From Fimenecus sp045543095 (GTDB taxonomy: Bacteria > Bacillota > Clostridia > Oscillospirales > Acutalibacteraceae): a stretch of DNA of 64,000 bases. The notes below the pieces were generated by a model that was not told the origin of the DNA, did no database searches, and was given only the letters and a program-made list of their open reading frames with translations. The translations under genes and the position numbers were made by a program. The DNA lies in the NCBI GenBank assembly GCA_045543095.1, contig JAZQMC010000001.1, forward strand, positions 1 to 64,000, written 5' to 3'. Below are positions 34,544-43,240 of this stretch, piece after piece; within the stretch, counting starts at the first letter, position 1; the number at the start of each line of letters is the position of its first letter.

Positions 34544-35773
34544 TTAAAGACTTTCGTTTTTAGAAATAAATTCAATAATATTTTTGTGTATTACACCGTC
34601 ACGCTTTTGTAAGAGCGTATCAATGGTAAACAAATATTTGGGATAGTTATCACGTATCATTGTAAACGGCTTATATTCGCGTTCCTCTGTATCTTCGCTC
34701 ATAATTGTCATAGCGACCTGAACATAACGATATTCATCGTTAATTCGTGTGATGAAATCACATTCCAACTTACCAATTCTTCCTACGCTGATTTTATAAT
34801 TCTTTGCAGAAAGATATGTGTAAACAATGTTTTCAAGCACCGGACCGTAATTGATTCTTGCATCTACATTACGGGAGAAGTAGATACCGAGGTCGGCAAG
34901 ATAATATTTTTGTTCGCCCCGAAGTGATTTTTTGGACTTAACATCAAAGCGTGGGCATCTATAAATGATTTTAGCATTTTCAAGTATTTTAAGATAATTA
35001 TTAAGTGTTTCTATTCGGATATTGGTATGTTCACAATTTTTAAAATATTCCGCAATACTTGAAAGACTGACCGTAGCACCGAAGTTATTGATTATATAAG
35101 TCATAACCTTATCAAATACCGCACGATTGCGGATTTTTTTATGCTTTACTACATCCTTTTCAAGTATCTGCTTTATAACATCAGCGATATAGGTGTCCTT
35201 GTCAGCGACTTCATCAAATTCAAGCGTTTTCGGAAAACCGCCGAAACGGAGATATTCGTTAAATTCTACCGTTTTGTCAGTCTTAATTTCCTTACCAAGA
35301 AACGCTTTCATTTCCAAATACTCACGGAAGTTAAGGGTAAACATTTCAACTTCGATATATCGACCTGTGAGTTTGGTGGAAAGCTCACCGCTTAACAGAT
35401 AAGAGTTTGAGCCTGTGATAAAGATAGAGAAGTTTCCGTCCTCTCTAAAACCGTTGACAACTTCTTCAAAGCCGACTACATTTTGAACTTCATCAATAAA
35501 CAGATATTTGAAATCATCATCTGTGATTTGTTTCTCAATGGCTTCTTCTAAAGCATCGGGAGTTTTAATCTTTCTGTAACCGCGCTTATCAAGATTAAGA
35601 TAAATTATATCTTTTTCATTTACTCCCGATTTTTTTAAATCCTCCATAACGGAAAGCAGAAAGAATGATTTACCGCATCGACGGATACCCGTAACAACCT
35701 TGATTAGGTCGCTGTGGTAAAATCCTCGAATTTTGTCAATGTAATACTGTCTTGTGTAAACTTTTCTATTCAT
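34544..35773 (-). CDS. AAA family ATPase with C-terminal DUF4143
   Basis: A 409-residue cytosolic protein. The N-terminal AAA_14 domain has Walker A GIRRCGKSFFL near residue 29 and Walker B YLFIDEVQNV near residue 92, then FITGSNSYLLSGELSTKLTG, a sensor-like Ser/Asn segment. A winged-helix-like middle is followed by the DUF4143 domain (YLADLGIYFSRN, ENIVYTYLSAKNYKISVGR, ECDFI), which resembles a degenerate PD-(D/E)xK nuclease fold. These proteins are abundant in gut bacteria; function unproven. I start at ATG 35773 with AAAGGAG eight bases upstream; an upstream TTG/ATG at 35833 lies within the promoter. Confidence 0.88.
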   Translation of the reverse strand: MNRKVYTRQYYIDKIRGFYHSDLIKVVTGIRRCGKSFFLLSVMEDLKKSGVNEKDIIYLNLDKRGYRKIKTPDALEEAIEKQITDDDFKYLFIDEVQNVVGFEEVVNGFREDGNFSIFITGSNSYLLSGELSTKLTGRYIEVEMFTLNFREYLEMKAFLGKEIKTDKTVEFNEYLRFGGFPKTLEFDEVADKDTYIADVIKQILEKDVVKHKKIRNRAVFDKVMTYIINNFGATVSLSSIAEYFKNCEHTNIRIETLNNYLKILENAKIIYRCPRFDVKSKKSLRGEQKYYLADLGIYFSRNVDARINYGPVLENIVYTYLSAKNYKISVGRIGKLECDFITRINDEYRYVQVAMTIMSEDTEEREYKPFTMIRDNYPKYLFTIDTLLQKRDGVIHKNIIEFISKNESL

Positions 35774-35803
35774 CGTCAGCACTCCTTTCTTATAGACAGC
35801 GAC

Positions 35804-35833
35804 ATTATAGCATATTTTTTTAGTTAATGTCAA
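35804..35833 (-). promoter_or_regulatory. Promoter of the AAA/DUF4143 gene
   Basis: Minus-strand TTGACA (35833-35828) and TATAAT (35809-35804) with an 18-base spacer. Confidence 0.75.
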
Positions 35834-35956
35834 GTTAAGGGGGTGTAATTTGATATTTTTTGTATTTTGACCTCGTTAAACGGCATTTATTCATTTAATA
35901 TACAAATATATCAATATAAAACTTACAAAACATCACTCCGAATTATCATATAAGCC

Positions 35957-35985
35957 TTGACACAACTATGCATTAAGAATAAAAT
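35957..35985 (+). promoter_or_regulatory. Promoter of the comEC-holA genes
   Basis: TTGACA (35957-35962) and TAAAAT (35980-35985) with a 17-base spacer; AAAGGAG and the ATG follow at 36004-36021. The AT-rich 120 bases upstream hold nothing else that I recognise. Confidence 0.75.
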
Positions 35986-36018
35986 ATGATTATAGCATTC
36001 TTAAAGGAGTTGTGAGTA

Positions 36019-38073
36019 ATGAAAAGACCTTTCGCGGTAATCGGCTTTTCAATGCTTTTCTCAACTCTTATTTTTTATAATATCGCTTTTAAACTCTCTG
36101 TTGCTCTGACCCTCGGGGCAACAGTTATTTTTTGTGTTTTTTTATGTTTTAAAAAATTAAGAAAAAACAAATTTATTCTTTTTTCACTGGCTTCGGTTAT
36201 TGCATTTTCCGTATCATTTATTACCGCCCAATACGGATATGTAACCGCTGAAAGCAATATGGGTGAAACAGTTGAAATTCACGGAGTTGTGTGCCAGACC
36301 CCCACTCATTCAGATTATGCACACACTTATATTATCAAACTTCAAAATGAGAATTATAAGATAAGATATGTGAGCGAAGATAATCGCTTTTTTGACGAGG
36401 GAACAATCGTCTGCGGAACAGTCGAGAAGAATACAAGCCCTTATGCTGAACCTGATTTTCTTGACTCTGCACTCGCTTCGAAAGTTTATTTCACCTTTTT
36501 TGAAACTGAGGATTATAGTCTTGAAGCCACAGGCGAAATAAATACATTTTATTCTGCACTTGGTAAAATCAAAAACACCTTTACCGATATTACTTATGCT
36601 TATATTCCAAGCGAAAATGCAGGAATCGCCAACGCAATGACAATCGGTGACCGTTCGGGAATAAGCAACGAAACAACTGAACAATTCAGTTATGCAGGCT
36701 CTTCGCACCTTCTTGTTGTGTCGGGTCTGCATTTAAGTATTTGGGCGTTGGGAATAATCAGGCTTTCCCGAAAAAACACTCTACTCAAAAAATACTCGAT
36801 TATCATTTCACTTACAGTTCTGCTTTTTTATGCATCTCTTACAGGATTTTCAGTTTCGGTTATCCGTGCGGGTGTAATGGTTGGTGCGGTAATAATCGCA
36901 AAGGCTTTTCATCGTGACGCAGACAGCCTGAACTCAATTGGCTTGGGCATCACGGGAATAATGCTTACTAATCCTTTTTCGGCATATTCCGTATCCCTTT
37001 GGTTCACTGTTTTTTCCACTGTGGGAATTTTAGTAATTCAAAATCCCCTTGAAAAATGGATTTATTCAACCGCCGTCGGTAAAAAATTATCCTCTTTTTC
37101 ATTTTGCAGATTTTTAATCACATCTTCAAGTGTATCATTGAGTGCAACAATCTGCACCCTGCCGATTTTTATTGTTAAATTTGAATTTTTACCTTGGGCT
37201 TCAATTCTTTCTAACATTCTTATGGTTGATGCGGCAATGATTGTTATGGTCACAACTGTTGCGGGTGCAGTTTTTCATTGTATTCATATCACACCCATTG
37301 CACAGTTATTATATTGGATTTCGGGAACACTGGGCGGATTTCTTCGGCTTTGTGCCGAAAAAATTGGTCTTGCCGAGTGGTCGGGTTTATCAATGGCAAA
37401 TAATAATTATAAAACTTTTCTTTTTATCGCAATCGTATCTTTTATAATTGCATATTTTATGCGAAAAAGAATTCCGCACATTGTTAGGACCACCGCAACG
37501 GCTCTTACCTGTATTTTTGTTTTTCTTGCACTTTCAACCACAATTCACGATTACAACACCCCCACCGTAGAAATCAGCAATATTGACTCACAGATTATCA
37601 TTCATATAAATTATAAAGGCGAAAGTATAATTATGGGTTGTGGCGACAAAACCACGAAATATCAAATAAAATATCTTCTGAATTCTCACGGTCAGAAATC
37701 CCCCGAGCTTCTGGTTGTTACAGATATAAACGATTCTGTCTTTGCACAAATCTGCGATTGCCGGAAGACCTTTTATTTTTCTAATGTGGCTTTTTGTGGC
37801 GAAAAACTCGAGATGTTCCCAAATGCAGAAGAAAATATTACATCAATTTCAATGGGCAATGATTTTATAATCAACCTTTCTCAATACGAAAATCAGATTG
37901 AATTCTCTTATAATGGTAAAAATATAGTATATATTTGCAACGAAACAGAAGAAAATCCCTTTAAAAACCATGACCGATATGATATAATAATTTCATATAG
38001 TGATTTAATAGGGCTTAACACCGATGATTATATAAAAATCGGTTCAGGCGAAACAGTAATCGCAGAATTCTGA
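36019..38073 (+). CDS. comEC: ComEC/Rec2-type DNA uptake channel protein, with degenerate C-terminal domain
   Basis: A 684-residue membrane protein. An N-terminal three-helix part leads into an OB-like extracellular domain (residues about 70-165; GETVEIHGVVCQTPTHSD), then the competence channel domain with SSHLLVVSGLHLSIWALGI near residue 230, SLTGFSVSVIRAGVMVGAVI and FLPWASILSNILMVDAAMIV. The last 160 residues occupy the place of the usual metallo-beta-lactamase domain but show no HxHxDH metal motif, so no nuclease activity is expected from it. It precedes holA by 15 bases, the common comEC-holA order of Firmicutes. Natural transformation itself is not proven by this gene. Confidence 0.88.
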   Translation: MKRPFAVIGFSMLFSTLIFYNIAFKLSVALTLGATVIFCVFLCFKKLRKNKFILFSLASVIAFSVSFITAQYGYVTAESNMGETVEIHGVVCQTPTHSDYAHTYIIKLQNENYKIRYVSEDNRFFDEGTIVCGTVEKNTSPYAEPDFLDSALASKVYFTFFETEDYSLEATGEINTFYSALGKIKNTFTDITYAYIPSENAGIANAMTIGDRSGISNETTEQFSYAGSSHLLVVSGLHLSIWALGIIRLSRKNTLLKKYSIIISLTVLLFYASLTGFSVSVIRAGVMVGAVIIAKAFHRDADSLNSIGLGITGIMLTNPFSAYSVSLWFTVFSTVGILVIQNPLEKWIYSTAVGKKLSSFSFCRFLITSSSVSLSATICTLPIFIVKFEFLPWASILSNILMVDAAMIVMVTTVAGAVFHCIHITPIAQLLYWISGTLGGFLRLCAEKIGLAEWSGLSMANNNYKTFLFIAIVSFIIAYFMRKRIPHIVRTTATALTCIFVFLALSTTIHDYNTPTVEISNIDSQIIIHINYKGESIIMGCGDKTTKYQIKYLLNSHGQKSPELLVVTDINDSVFAQICDCRKTFYFSNVAFCGEKLEMFPNAEENITSISMGNDFIINLSQYENQIEFSYNGKNIVYICNETEENPFKNHDRYDIIISYSDLIGLNTDDYIKIGSGETVIAEF

Positions 38074-38088
38074 ACGGGAGAAGAAAAT

Positions 38089-39129
38089 ATGGCTTTGCTC
38101 AAAGAGTATGACATCAAAAAACAACTCAAAGAGAATAATATGTCAAACTGCTATTTGTTTTATGGCAGTGAAGATTATCTTAAGCAGTTTTATGTAAATA
38201 AAATATGTGATAAATTCATTACTCCCGGTAGTGAAACCTTTGCTCTGCGAAAATATGACGGCAAAGAAAACTCTCTTGACGAAGTGCTTGAGGGTGCAGA
38301 ATCAATGCCCTTTATGAGCGAATATTGTGTGGTTGTTGCTCGCGATTTCAATCTTGACACTTTCGGTAATGACCAGAAAGAACACCTGCTCTCTTATTTG
38401 CAAAATCCCGTTGACACATCAATAGTGATTTTCTGGATGGACAGTATTGAAGTTCAACCAAAAAATGCAAAATGGAAATGGGTTGTTGATAATTTTACAA
38501 AATTCGCCTCTGCTGTTGAGTTTGAAAAGCCCCAGGGCAGAGAGCTACGCAAAATTATATGTGCTTATGCTCGCAAAAACGGTTGTCTTATGGACGAAAA
38601 TGTTGCGTCTTACCTGATTGAACTTTCAGGTGACAGCCTTAATGTGCTCTTTAACGAGATACAGAAAGTCTGCAACTTTGCAGGTCAGGGCAACGAAATT
38701 ACCCGCGAGCACATTGACAGTACTGCCGTACGCTCACTTGAGGCAAAGGTTTTTGATTTATCCCGTCTTATACTCTCGCATAATACTCAAGGGGCACTTG
38801 AATTATTACACACTCTTATGATGCAAAAAGCAGAACCCATTGATATTTTCGGTGTGATTTTAATGTCTTTTGTGGATATTTACCGTGTAAAACAGGCAGT
38901 TTCAGCAGGTGAAAGCATTACTTATCCCGCAAAATTCTTTGATTACCGAAACAAAGAATTCAGACTTAAAAACGCTGCAAGATTTGCCTCAAAATTTTCA
39001 AACGACCAACTCCGCGAATGTTTTGATTGCTTTTCTGAAGCAGACCGTATGCTTAAAAGCACTGCACAAAGCGGTGAGCTGATTTTAGAGAAACTTATTG
39101 TGCGTGTTTCTCTTATTATTGCAAGGTGA
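38089..39129 (+). CDS. holA: DNA polymerase III subunit delta
   Basis: Clamp-loader subunit that opens the beta sliding clamp. The 346-residue protein shows NNMSNCYLFYGSEDYLKQFY near the N-terminus, the degenerate nucleotide-binding part, AYARKNGCLMDENVASYLIE, ELSGDSLNVLFNEIQKVCNF and the C-terminal SARTAQSGELILEKLI-like block (KSTAQSGELILEKLIVRVSL), all typical of HolA. It lies after comEC with GGGAG upstream of the start. Confidence 0.94.
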   Translation: MALLKEYDIKKQLKENNMSNCYLFYGSEDYLKQFYVNKICDKFITPGSETFALRKYDGKENSLDEVLEGAESMPFMSEYCVVVARDFNLDTFGNDQKEHLLSYLQNPVDTSIVIFWMDSIEVQPKNAKWKWVVDNFTKFASAVEFEKPQGRELRKIICAYARKNGCLMDENVASYLIELSGDSLNVLFNEIQKVCNFAGQGNEITREHIDSTAVRSLEAKVFDLSRLILSHNTQGALELLHTLMMQKAEPIDIFGVILMSFVDIYRVKQAVSAGESITYPAKFFDYRNKEFRLKNAARFASKFSNDQLRECFDCFSEADRMLKSTAQSGELILEKLIVRVSLIIAR

Positions 39130-39133
39130 CAAA

Positions 39134-39730
39134 ATGATTAAAATAAACGAAGCGGTAATAGTTGAAGGAAAATACGATAAAATAAAGCTGTCGGCAATAC
39201 TTGATACAGTAATCATTGAAACCGACGGCTTTGCTATATTTAAAGATAAAGAAAAACAGCAGCTTATTCGTTTTTTAGCGGAAAAACGAGGAATAATAAT
39301 TATGACCGACTCCGACTCGGCAGGCTTTAAAATCCGTAATTTTATAAACGGTATAACAAAAAGCGAAAATATTAAAAATGTTTACATTCCCGATATTTAC
39401 GGCAAAGAAAAACGTAAAACAGAAGCCTCGAAAGAGGGCAAATTGGGTGTTGAGGGGATGAAAACCGAAATTATTATGTCCGCACTCACAAAGGCCGGAG
39501 TTCTGTGCTGCGAAAACAATAAAACTGAAAATCGCGAAATTACCCGAACAGATTTTTTTGAAGATGGAGTTAGTGGTCGCGATAATAGTAGTGAAATTCG
39601 TAAATCGTTGGCAAAAGAACTTGATTTGCCCGAAAGAATTTCCGCATCTTCGCTACTTAAAATCATCAACACATATTTAACTTATGACGAATACAAAAAC
39701 GCAGTAAATCGCGTAAAATCTTCAAAATAA
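39134..39730 (+). CDS. rnmV: RNase M5-like Toprim protein (DUF4093)
   Basis: A 198-residue protein: an N-terminal Toprim domain with INEAVIVEGKYDKIKLSAIL (catalytic Glu), IIETDGFAIFKDKEKQQLIR and the DxD motif IIIMTDSDSAGFKIRNFI, then a basic stretch KEKRKTEASKEGKLGVEGM and a C-terminal DUF4093 region. It matches the ribonuclease M5 family, which matures 5S rRNA in Firmicutes. I start at ATG 39134 with AAGGTG upstream, overlapping the end of holA only through the ribosome site. A Cys-rich, charged insertion near residues 125-155 differs from Bacillus M5. Confidence 0.85.
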   Translation: MIKINEAVIVEGKYDKIKLSAILDTVIIETDGFAIFKDKEKQQLIRFLAEKRGIIIMTDSDSAGFKIRNFINGITKSENIKNVYIPDIYGKEKRKTEASKEGKLGVEGMKTEIIMSALTKAGVLCCENNKTENREITRTDFFEDGVSGRDNSSEIRKSLAKELDLPERISASSLLKIINTYLTYDEYKNAVNRVKSSK

Positions 39731-39846
39731 ATATGTACAGAATGTAAAATTTAACAAACGCTATTCCTTTTTTCACGGTTTTATGATATAATTTTTTAGT
39801 TACTATTAAGGTGTGCCTATGCAAACCCGACACAGAGGTATTAAAT

Positions 39847-41622
39847 ATGACAAGAGAAAAAATTTTCCCTATTAATGAACCTTTTTACGAAATTCCACAC
39901 ATTACAACCTTTAAAGAGATGATAGATAACAGTGAAAAGCTGTATTCATCATGTCCCGCATACCGTCTTCGCAATAAAGATGGTGTGTACTATGAAGTAA
40001 CATACAAAAAATTTCGTCACGATGTTTATTATTTGGGCAACAGTCTTATTAACGACGGCTATTCCCGTGCACATATTGCGGTTGTGGGTGCAAGCTCATA
40101 TAAATGGGAAGTAACATATTTAGGTGTTGCTTGCAGTAACAATGTTATTGTCCCCATTGACAAAGAGCTTATGATTGACAATATGATGGATATTCTCAAA
40201 GACTCTGATGCAATTATGCTTTTCGGCGACAAGAAATTCATCTCAGCCATCTACAAGAGAAAAGAAGAACTCCCCGAGGGCTTCAAATTCTGCTGTTTTG
40301 ACAATGTTGATATTGACGGTGTTCTCAAATATGACGATTATCTTCAAATAGGCAGAAACATTTATCACGATGGCAATAAAAACCTTTACGGTGTAACCGT
40401 TGATAAGGACGCTACCTCTGCAATTCTTTTCACATCGGGCACAACAGGTGTTTCAAAAGGCGTGTGCTTAAGCCAGTATAACATCTGCTTTGATGTTACA
40501 AGCGTTTTAGGTGTTGTTAGGGTTAACCCTACCGATAGTTGTCTTTCTGTTCTTCCCATTCATCACACCTATGAATGTACAGTCGGATTTTTAGCATTCA
40601 TCGCATCGGGTGCTTGTATTTCTTTCTGCCGCGGACTTCGTTATATTGTTCAGGATATGGCAGAGGTTAAGCCTACAATTTTCGTTGCAGTTCCTTTGAT
40701 GATTGAGAAATTCCACGCGAGAATTATGAAAAAAATCAAGGCTAAGAACGCGGGCAAAGTTATTTTTAAGGTAGGTAAATACGCTTCGCGTGCCGGTCGT
40801 CTTGTTGGTACAAACAAAGTTGGCAGAAGCCTTTTCAACGAGGTTATTCAGACCTTCGGTGGCAGACTTCGTTTGATTGTTACCGGTGCTTCAGCTATTG
40901 ACCCCCGTGTTGTTGAAGATTTTATCACAATGGGTATTGATATTTACATCGGTTACGGTCTTACAGAAACTTCACCGCTTCTTTCCTGCGGTAACGATAA
41001 GCTTATGCTCACAAACTCTGTGGGCACACCAATTCCGGGTGTTGAAATGAAAATTCATAACCCTGACGATTTGGGTGTTGGCGAGATTTGGGCAAGAGGA
41101 CCAATGGTTATGAAGGGATATTACAAAAATCCTGAAGCAACTGCTCAGGTGCTCACTCCTGACGGCTGGTTTAAAACCGGTGACCTTGGCGTTGTTGATG
41201 AAAACAACTGTTACAGAATCACGGGTCGTTGCAAAAATGTTATTGTTACTAAAAACGGCAAAAACATCTTCCCCGAAGAAGTTGAACTTTATCTCAACAA
41301 TAATCCATTTATCGAAGAAAGTATGGTTTATGGTGAAGAAAGCGGAAATGATGAAACTACTGTTTCTGCACAGATTTATCCTAACTATGAGATGATTAAG
41401 GAAAACCTTAAGCGTCAAGAATTGACTCAAGAAGAAATACGAAACTTTATTGCAGACGCAATTAAAGAAGTAAACCAGAAACTTCCCAACTATAAAAAGA
41501 TTATGAAGTTTGATGTACGTGAAAACGAGTTCATCAAAACAACCACAAAGAAAATCAAGCGTCAGGCAAATATTGACGAGCAAAAAGCGATTAACGAAGA
41601 AAATAAAGAAACAAAGGAATAA
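39847..41622 (+). CDS. Long-chain acyl-CoA synthetase (AMP-forming)
   Basis: A 591-residue ANL-superfamily ligase, activating fatty acids through an acyl-AMP to acyl-CoA or an acyl carrier. Motifs: ILFTSGTTGVSKGVCLSQYN (AMP/P-loop), VLPIHHTYE, GASAIDPRVVEDF, GYGLTETSPLLSCG, GWFKTGDLG and GRCKNVIVTKNGKNIFPEEV. The C-terminus with TTTKKIKRQ carries the catalytic Lys region. I start at ATG 39847 with GAGGT six bases upstream. A TATAAT box at 39787-39792 suggests a promoter, though its -35 is weak. The next two redox genes follow closely and may be cotranscribed. Confidence 0.9.
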   Translation: MTREKIFPINEPFYEIPHITTFKEMIDNSEKLYSSCPAYRLRNKDGVYYEVTYKKFRHDVYYLGNSLINDGYSRAHIAVVGASSYKWEVTYLGVACSNNVIVPIDKELMIDNMMDILKDSDAIMLFGDKKFISAIYKRKEELPEGFKFCCFDNVDIDGVLKYDDYLQIGRNIYHDGNKNLYGVTVDKDATSAILFTSGTTGVSKGVCLSQYNICFDVTSVLGVVRVNPTDSCLSVLPIHHTYECTVGFLAFIASGACISFCRGLRYIVQDMAEVKPTIFVAVPLMIEKFHARIMKKIKAKNAGKVIFKVGKYASRAGRLVGTNKVGRSLFNEVIQTFGGRLRLIVTGASAIDPRVVEDFITMGIDIYIGYGLTETSPLLSCGNDKLMLTNSVGTPIPGVEMKIHNPDDLGVGEIWARGPMVMKGYYKNPEATAQVLTPDGWFKTGDLGVVDENNCYRITGRCKNVIVTKNGKNIFPEEVELYLNNNPFIEESMVYGEESGNDETTVSAQIYPNYEMIKENLKRQELTQEEIRNFIADAIKEVNQKLPNYKKIMKFDVRENEFIKTTTKKIKRQANIDEQKAINEENKETKE

Positions 41623-41627
41623 GCAAA

Positions 41628-42218
41628 ATGATTTTAGGTTATGATAATACCGAAAATTTTTCAAACGGTCTTAAAGTAATGGCTTTAATGGGGTCACCCC
41701 GTAAAAGCGGATACACCGCAAAGCTTTTAGGAACATTGCTTCGCGAATTTCCAAAGGGTACAGACATTGAGATTGTGAATCTTTATGAGCTTAGCCCCGT
41801 ACCCTGCAATGCTTGTGGTTACTGCAAAGCAGTTAATGGTTGTTCAAAAAAAGACCTTGAAGAATTCTTTAAGAAATTTGAAACGGCAGATGTGATTATA
41901 TTCGCAACTCCAATATATTTTATGGGTGTTCCCGCACCGCTGAAAGCACTCATTGACCGTTTTCAGCGTTATTATGAGGCTCGTTTCCGCAGAAATGTGA
42001 AGCACCCCATTGAAAAACGCAGAAAAGCCGCTTTGATTGTTACCAGTGGCAGTGACGGTGAAATCGGCTATGAGGTAGTTAAGCATCAGCTTCTTCAGGC
42101 ATTCAGCGTACTTAATATAGAATTGGGCGGTGCAATGCTCGCCCGCAATACCGATAAATGCGGTGTTGACAAAATGGACATAGAAAAAGCAAAATCACTT
42201 TATAGGAGCGTGAGATAA
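41628..42218 (+). CDS. Flavodoxin-fold NAD(P)H-dependent oxidoreductase
   Basis: A 196-residue protein of the NADPH-dependent FMN reductase/iron-sulfur flavoprotein type. MALMGSPRKSGYTAKLL (residues 18-34) is the FMN phosphate loop; PCNACGYCKAVNGCS contributes a Cys cluster that in relatives binds iron-sulfur; ATPIYFMGVPAPLKALIDRF is the second FMN-binding segment. It lies five bases after the acyl-CoA synthetase gene and directly abuts a thioredoxin gene, suggesting a small redox pair. Electron partner unknown. Confidence 0.88.
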   Translation: MILGYDNTENFSNGLKVMALMGSPRKSGYTAKLLGTLLREFPKGTDIEIVNLYELSPVPCNACGYCKAVNGCSKKDLEEFFKKFETADVIIFATPIYFMGVPAPLKALIDRFQRYYEARFRRNVKHPIEKRRKAALIVTSGSDGEIGYEVVKHQLLQAFSVLNIELGGAMLARNTDKCGVDKMDIEKAKSLYRSVR

Positions 42219-42530
42219 ATGTCAGTTACAAAAGTTACTCTTGAAAACTTTGCACAGGAAGTGCTTAAAAGCGAAAAACCGGTACTTGTTGATTTTTATG
42301 CGGATTGGTGCGGACCTTGTCAGATGATGGCACGCGAAATTGAAGAATTCGCAGAAGAAACAACAAAAGTCAATGTTTGCAAAATTAATGTTGACGAATC
42401 AACAGACCTTGCGGTAACCTTTGGCGTTATGAGTATCCCAACAGTTCTTCTTTTTGAAAACGGTCAGGAAACAAAACGTTTTGTTGGTGCTAAAGAAAAA
42501 GACCAGATTGCAGAATTCTGCGGTGAATAA
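42219..42530 (+). CDS. trxA: Thioredoxin
   Basis: A 103-residue thioredoxin with active site FYADWCGPCQMMAREI near residue 25 and the cis-Pro loop SIPTVLLFENGQETKRFVGA. The start codon directly follows the stop of the flavodoxin-fold gene (TAAATG), and AGGAG lies ten bases upstream. No thioredoxin reductase is adjacent; the flavoprotein before it might serve as a donor, which is inference. Confidence 0.95.
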   Translation: MSVTKVTLENFAQEVLKSEKPVLVDFYADWCGPCQMMAREIEEFAEETTKVNVCKINVDESTDLAVTFGVMSIPTVLLFENGQETKRFVGAKEKDQIAEFCGE

Positions 42531-42543
42531 AGCACAAATAAGT

Positions 42544-42573
42544 AAAGGGGACTTTTACAGTCCCCTTTTTTCT
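42544..42573 (+). terminator. Terminator after the thioredoxin gene
   Basis: Perfect ten-bp stem AAAGGGGACT/AGTCCCCTTT with a five-base loop and a following TTTTT. A second small hairpin (GTGTCT/AGACAC) lies at 42596-42610. Confidence 0.9.
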
Positions 42574-42736
42574 ATGTTTTTTGACAAAAAATAAAGTGTC
42601 TTTCAGACACCCAACATATTTATAATATCAAAGATTTTAAGAAATGTCAATAGATTTTCAAAACTTTAATGAGCAAAATACACAAAATCTGCGAAATAAA
42701 TAATAAAAAAGTGTTAACTTTGTACAATTTTACATA

Positions 42737-42765
42737 TTGCAATCTGTGTTTTTTCGTGTTATATT
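42737..42765 (+). promoter_or_regulatory. Promoter of the structured RNA
   Basis: TTGCAA (42737-42742) and TATATT (42760-42765) with a 17-base spacer. Transcription would begin near 42772. Confidence 0.7.
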
Positions 42766-42771
42766 ATAGAC

Positions 42772-43184
42772 ACAGAAAGGAACTGGTGATACCAATGTAC
42801 AGGTAAAAAACCAAAGGCTCAAAAAATAAAGCTTAGTTTAAAAGATTAAAACAGTGTGGCAAGCAGCACAGACGAAAGGTAAGTTTTTAAAAGAAAAACA
42901 AATTTATAATAGATTAAATGCTTGCAAACTAAAGTTTATTTTTTAAAAAGAGCCGACCTTACAAAAAGCCTTCAAAAATAAAGTTTCGAAACATGAAAGG
43001 GTCTCGCTTTTCGAGAATTATGATGACTGTAAAAGTGTTGAACGGAATGAAAAAAGAGTGAAGGCAATTTTAAGAAAGAGAGGTAAATAAAAAGATGTTA
43101 GATATCAAGAGTGAACAGAAGTAACCCCCCGGTCCGTGAAAGGCGTGTAAAGAAACGTCGACCTTGGGGGTTACTTCTTTTTTT
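42772..43184 (+). ncRNA. Candidate structured non-coding RNA, about 410 nt, family unknown
   Basis: There is no convincing reading frame between thioredoxin and the GH4 gene, but a promoter and a strong terminator frame this stretch. Helices visible by eye: a long arm 42816-42839 with 42926-42954 (5, 10 and 7 bp separated by a five-A bulge and a 2x2 loop); inside it GCAAGCA 42859-42865 with TGCTTGC 42919-42925, stacked directly on that arm, and GTTTTT/AAAAAC 42883-42899; then GCCTTCA 42968-42974 with TGAAGGC 43059-43065, enclosing GTTTCGAAAC and a TCTCG/CGAGA hairpin (43002-43016); and the terminal 12-bp stem 43118-43177. RNase P, tmRNA, SRP and 6S RNA landmarks are not seen. A nine-codon frame (43095-43124) exists but its ribosome site is poorly spaced. 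Confidence 0.65.
43118..43184 (+). terminator. Terminator of the structured RNA
   Basis: Perfect 12-bp stem GAAGTAACCCCC/GGGGGTTACTTC with a 36-base inner arm, followed by TTTTTTTATG. Confidence 0.85.
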
Positions 43185-43213
43185 ATGCGTTTTTTTAATT
43201 TGTGATTATTAGT

Positions 43214-43236
43214 TCGTCCTTATGGGACGATTTTTT
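43214..43236 (+). terminator. Second plus-strand terminator before the convergent GH4 gene
   Basis: TCGTCC/GGACGA six-bp stem with TTATG loop followed by TTTTTT. It could catch readthrough from the RNA gene. Confidence 0.65.
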
Positions 43237-43240
43237 ATTT

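Noticed and set aside
34544..35773. AAA/DUF4143 protein as a defence-system ATPase
   Set aside because: It is monocistronic between a MATE exporter and comEC with no nuclease, toxin or methylase partner; this family is widespread and mostly uncharacterised.
40972..41664. 230-codon reverse-strand frame opposite the acyl-CoA synthetase
   Set aside because: Antisense shadow without start signal; the plus-strand gene carries all ANL motifs here.
43095..43124. Nine-codon frame with GAGAGG upstream inside the structured RNA
   Set aside because: Spacing of 11 bases is poor, the frame runs into the terminator stem, and length alone gives no support for a peptide gene.
42772..43184. RNase P RNA, tmRNA, SRP RNA or 6S RNA as identity of the structured RNA
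   Set aside because: No GAGGAAAGUCC or ACAGAA-type RNase P core, no tRNA-like ends or tag frame for tmRNA, no GGUGCU/GNAR SRP tip, and it lacks the single long bubbled hairpin of 6S RNA.
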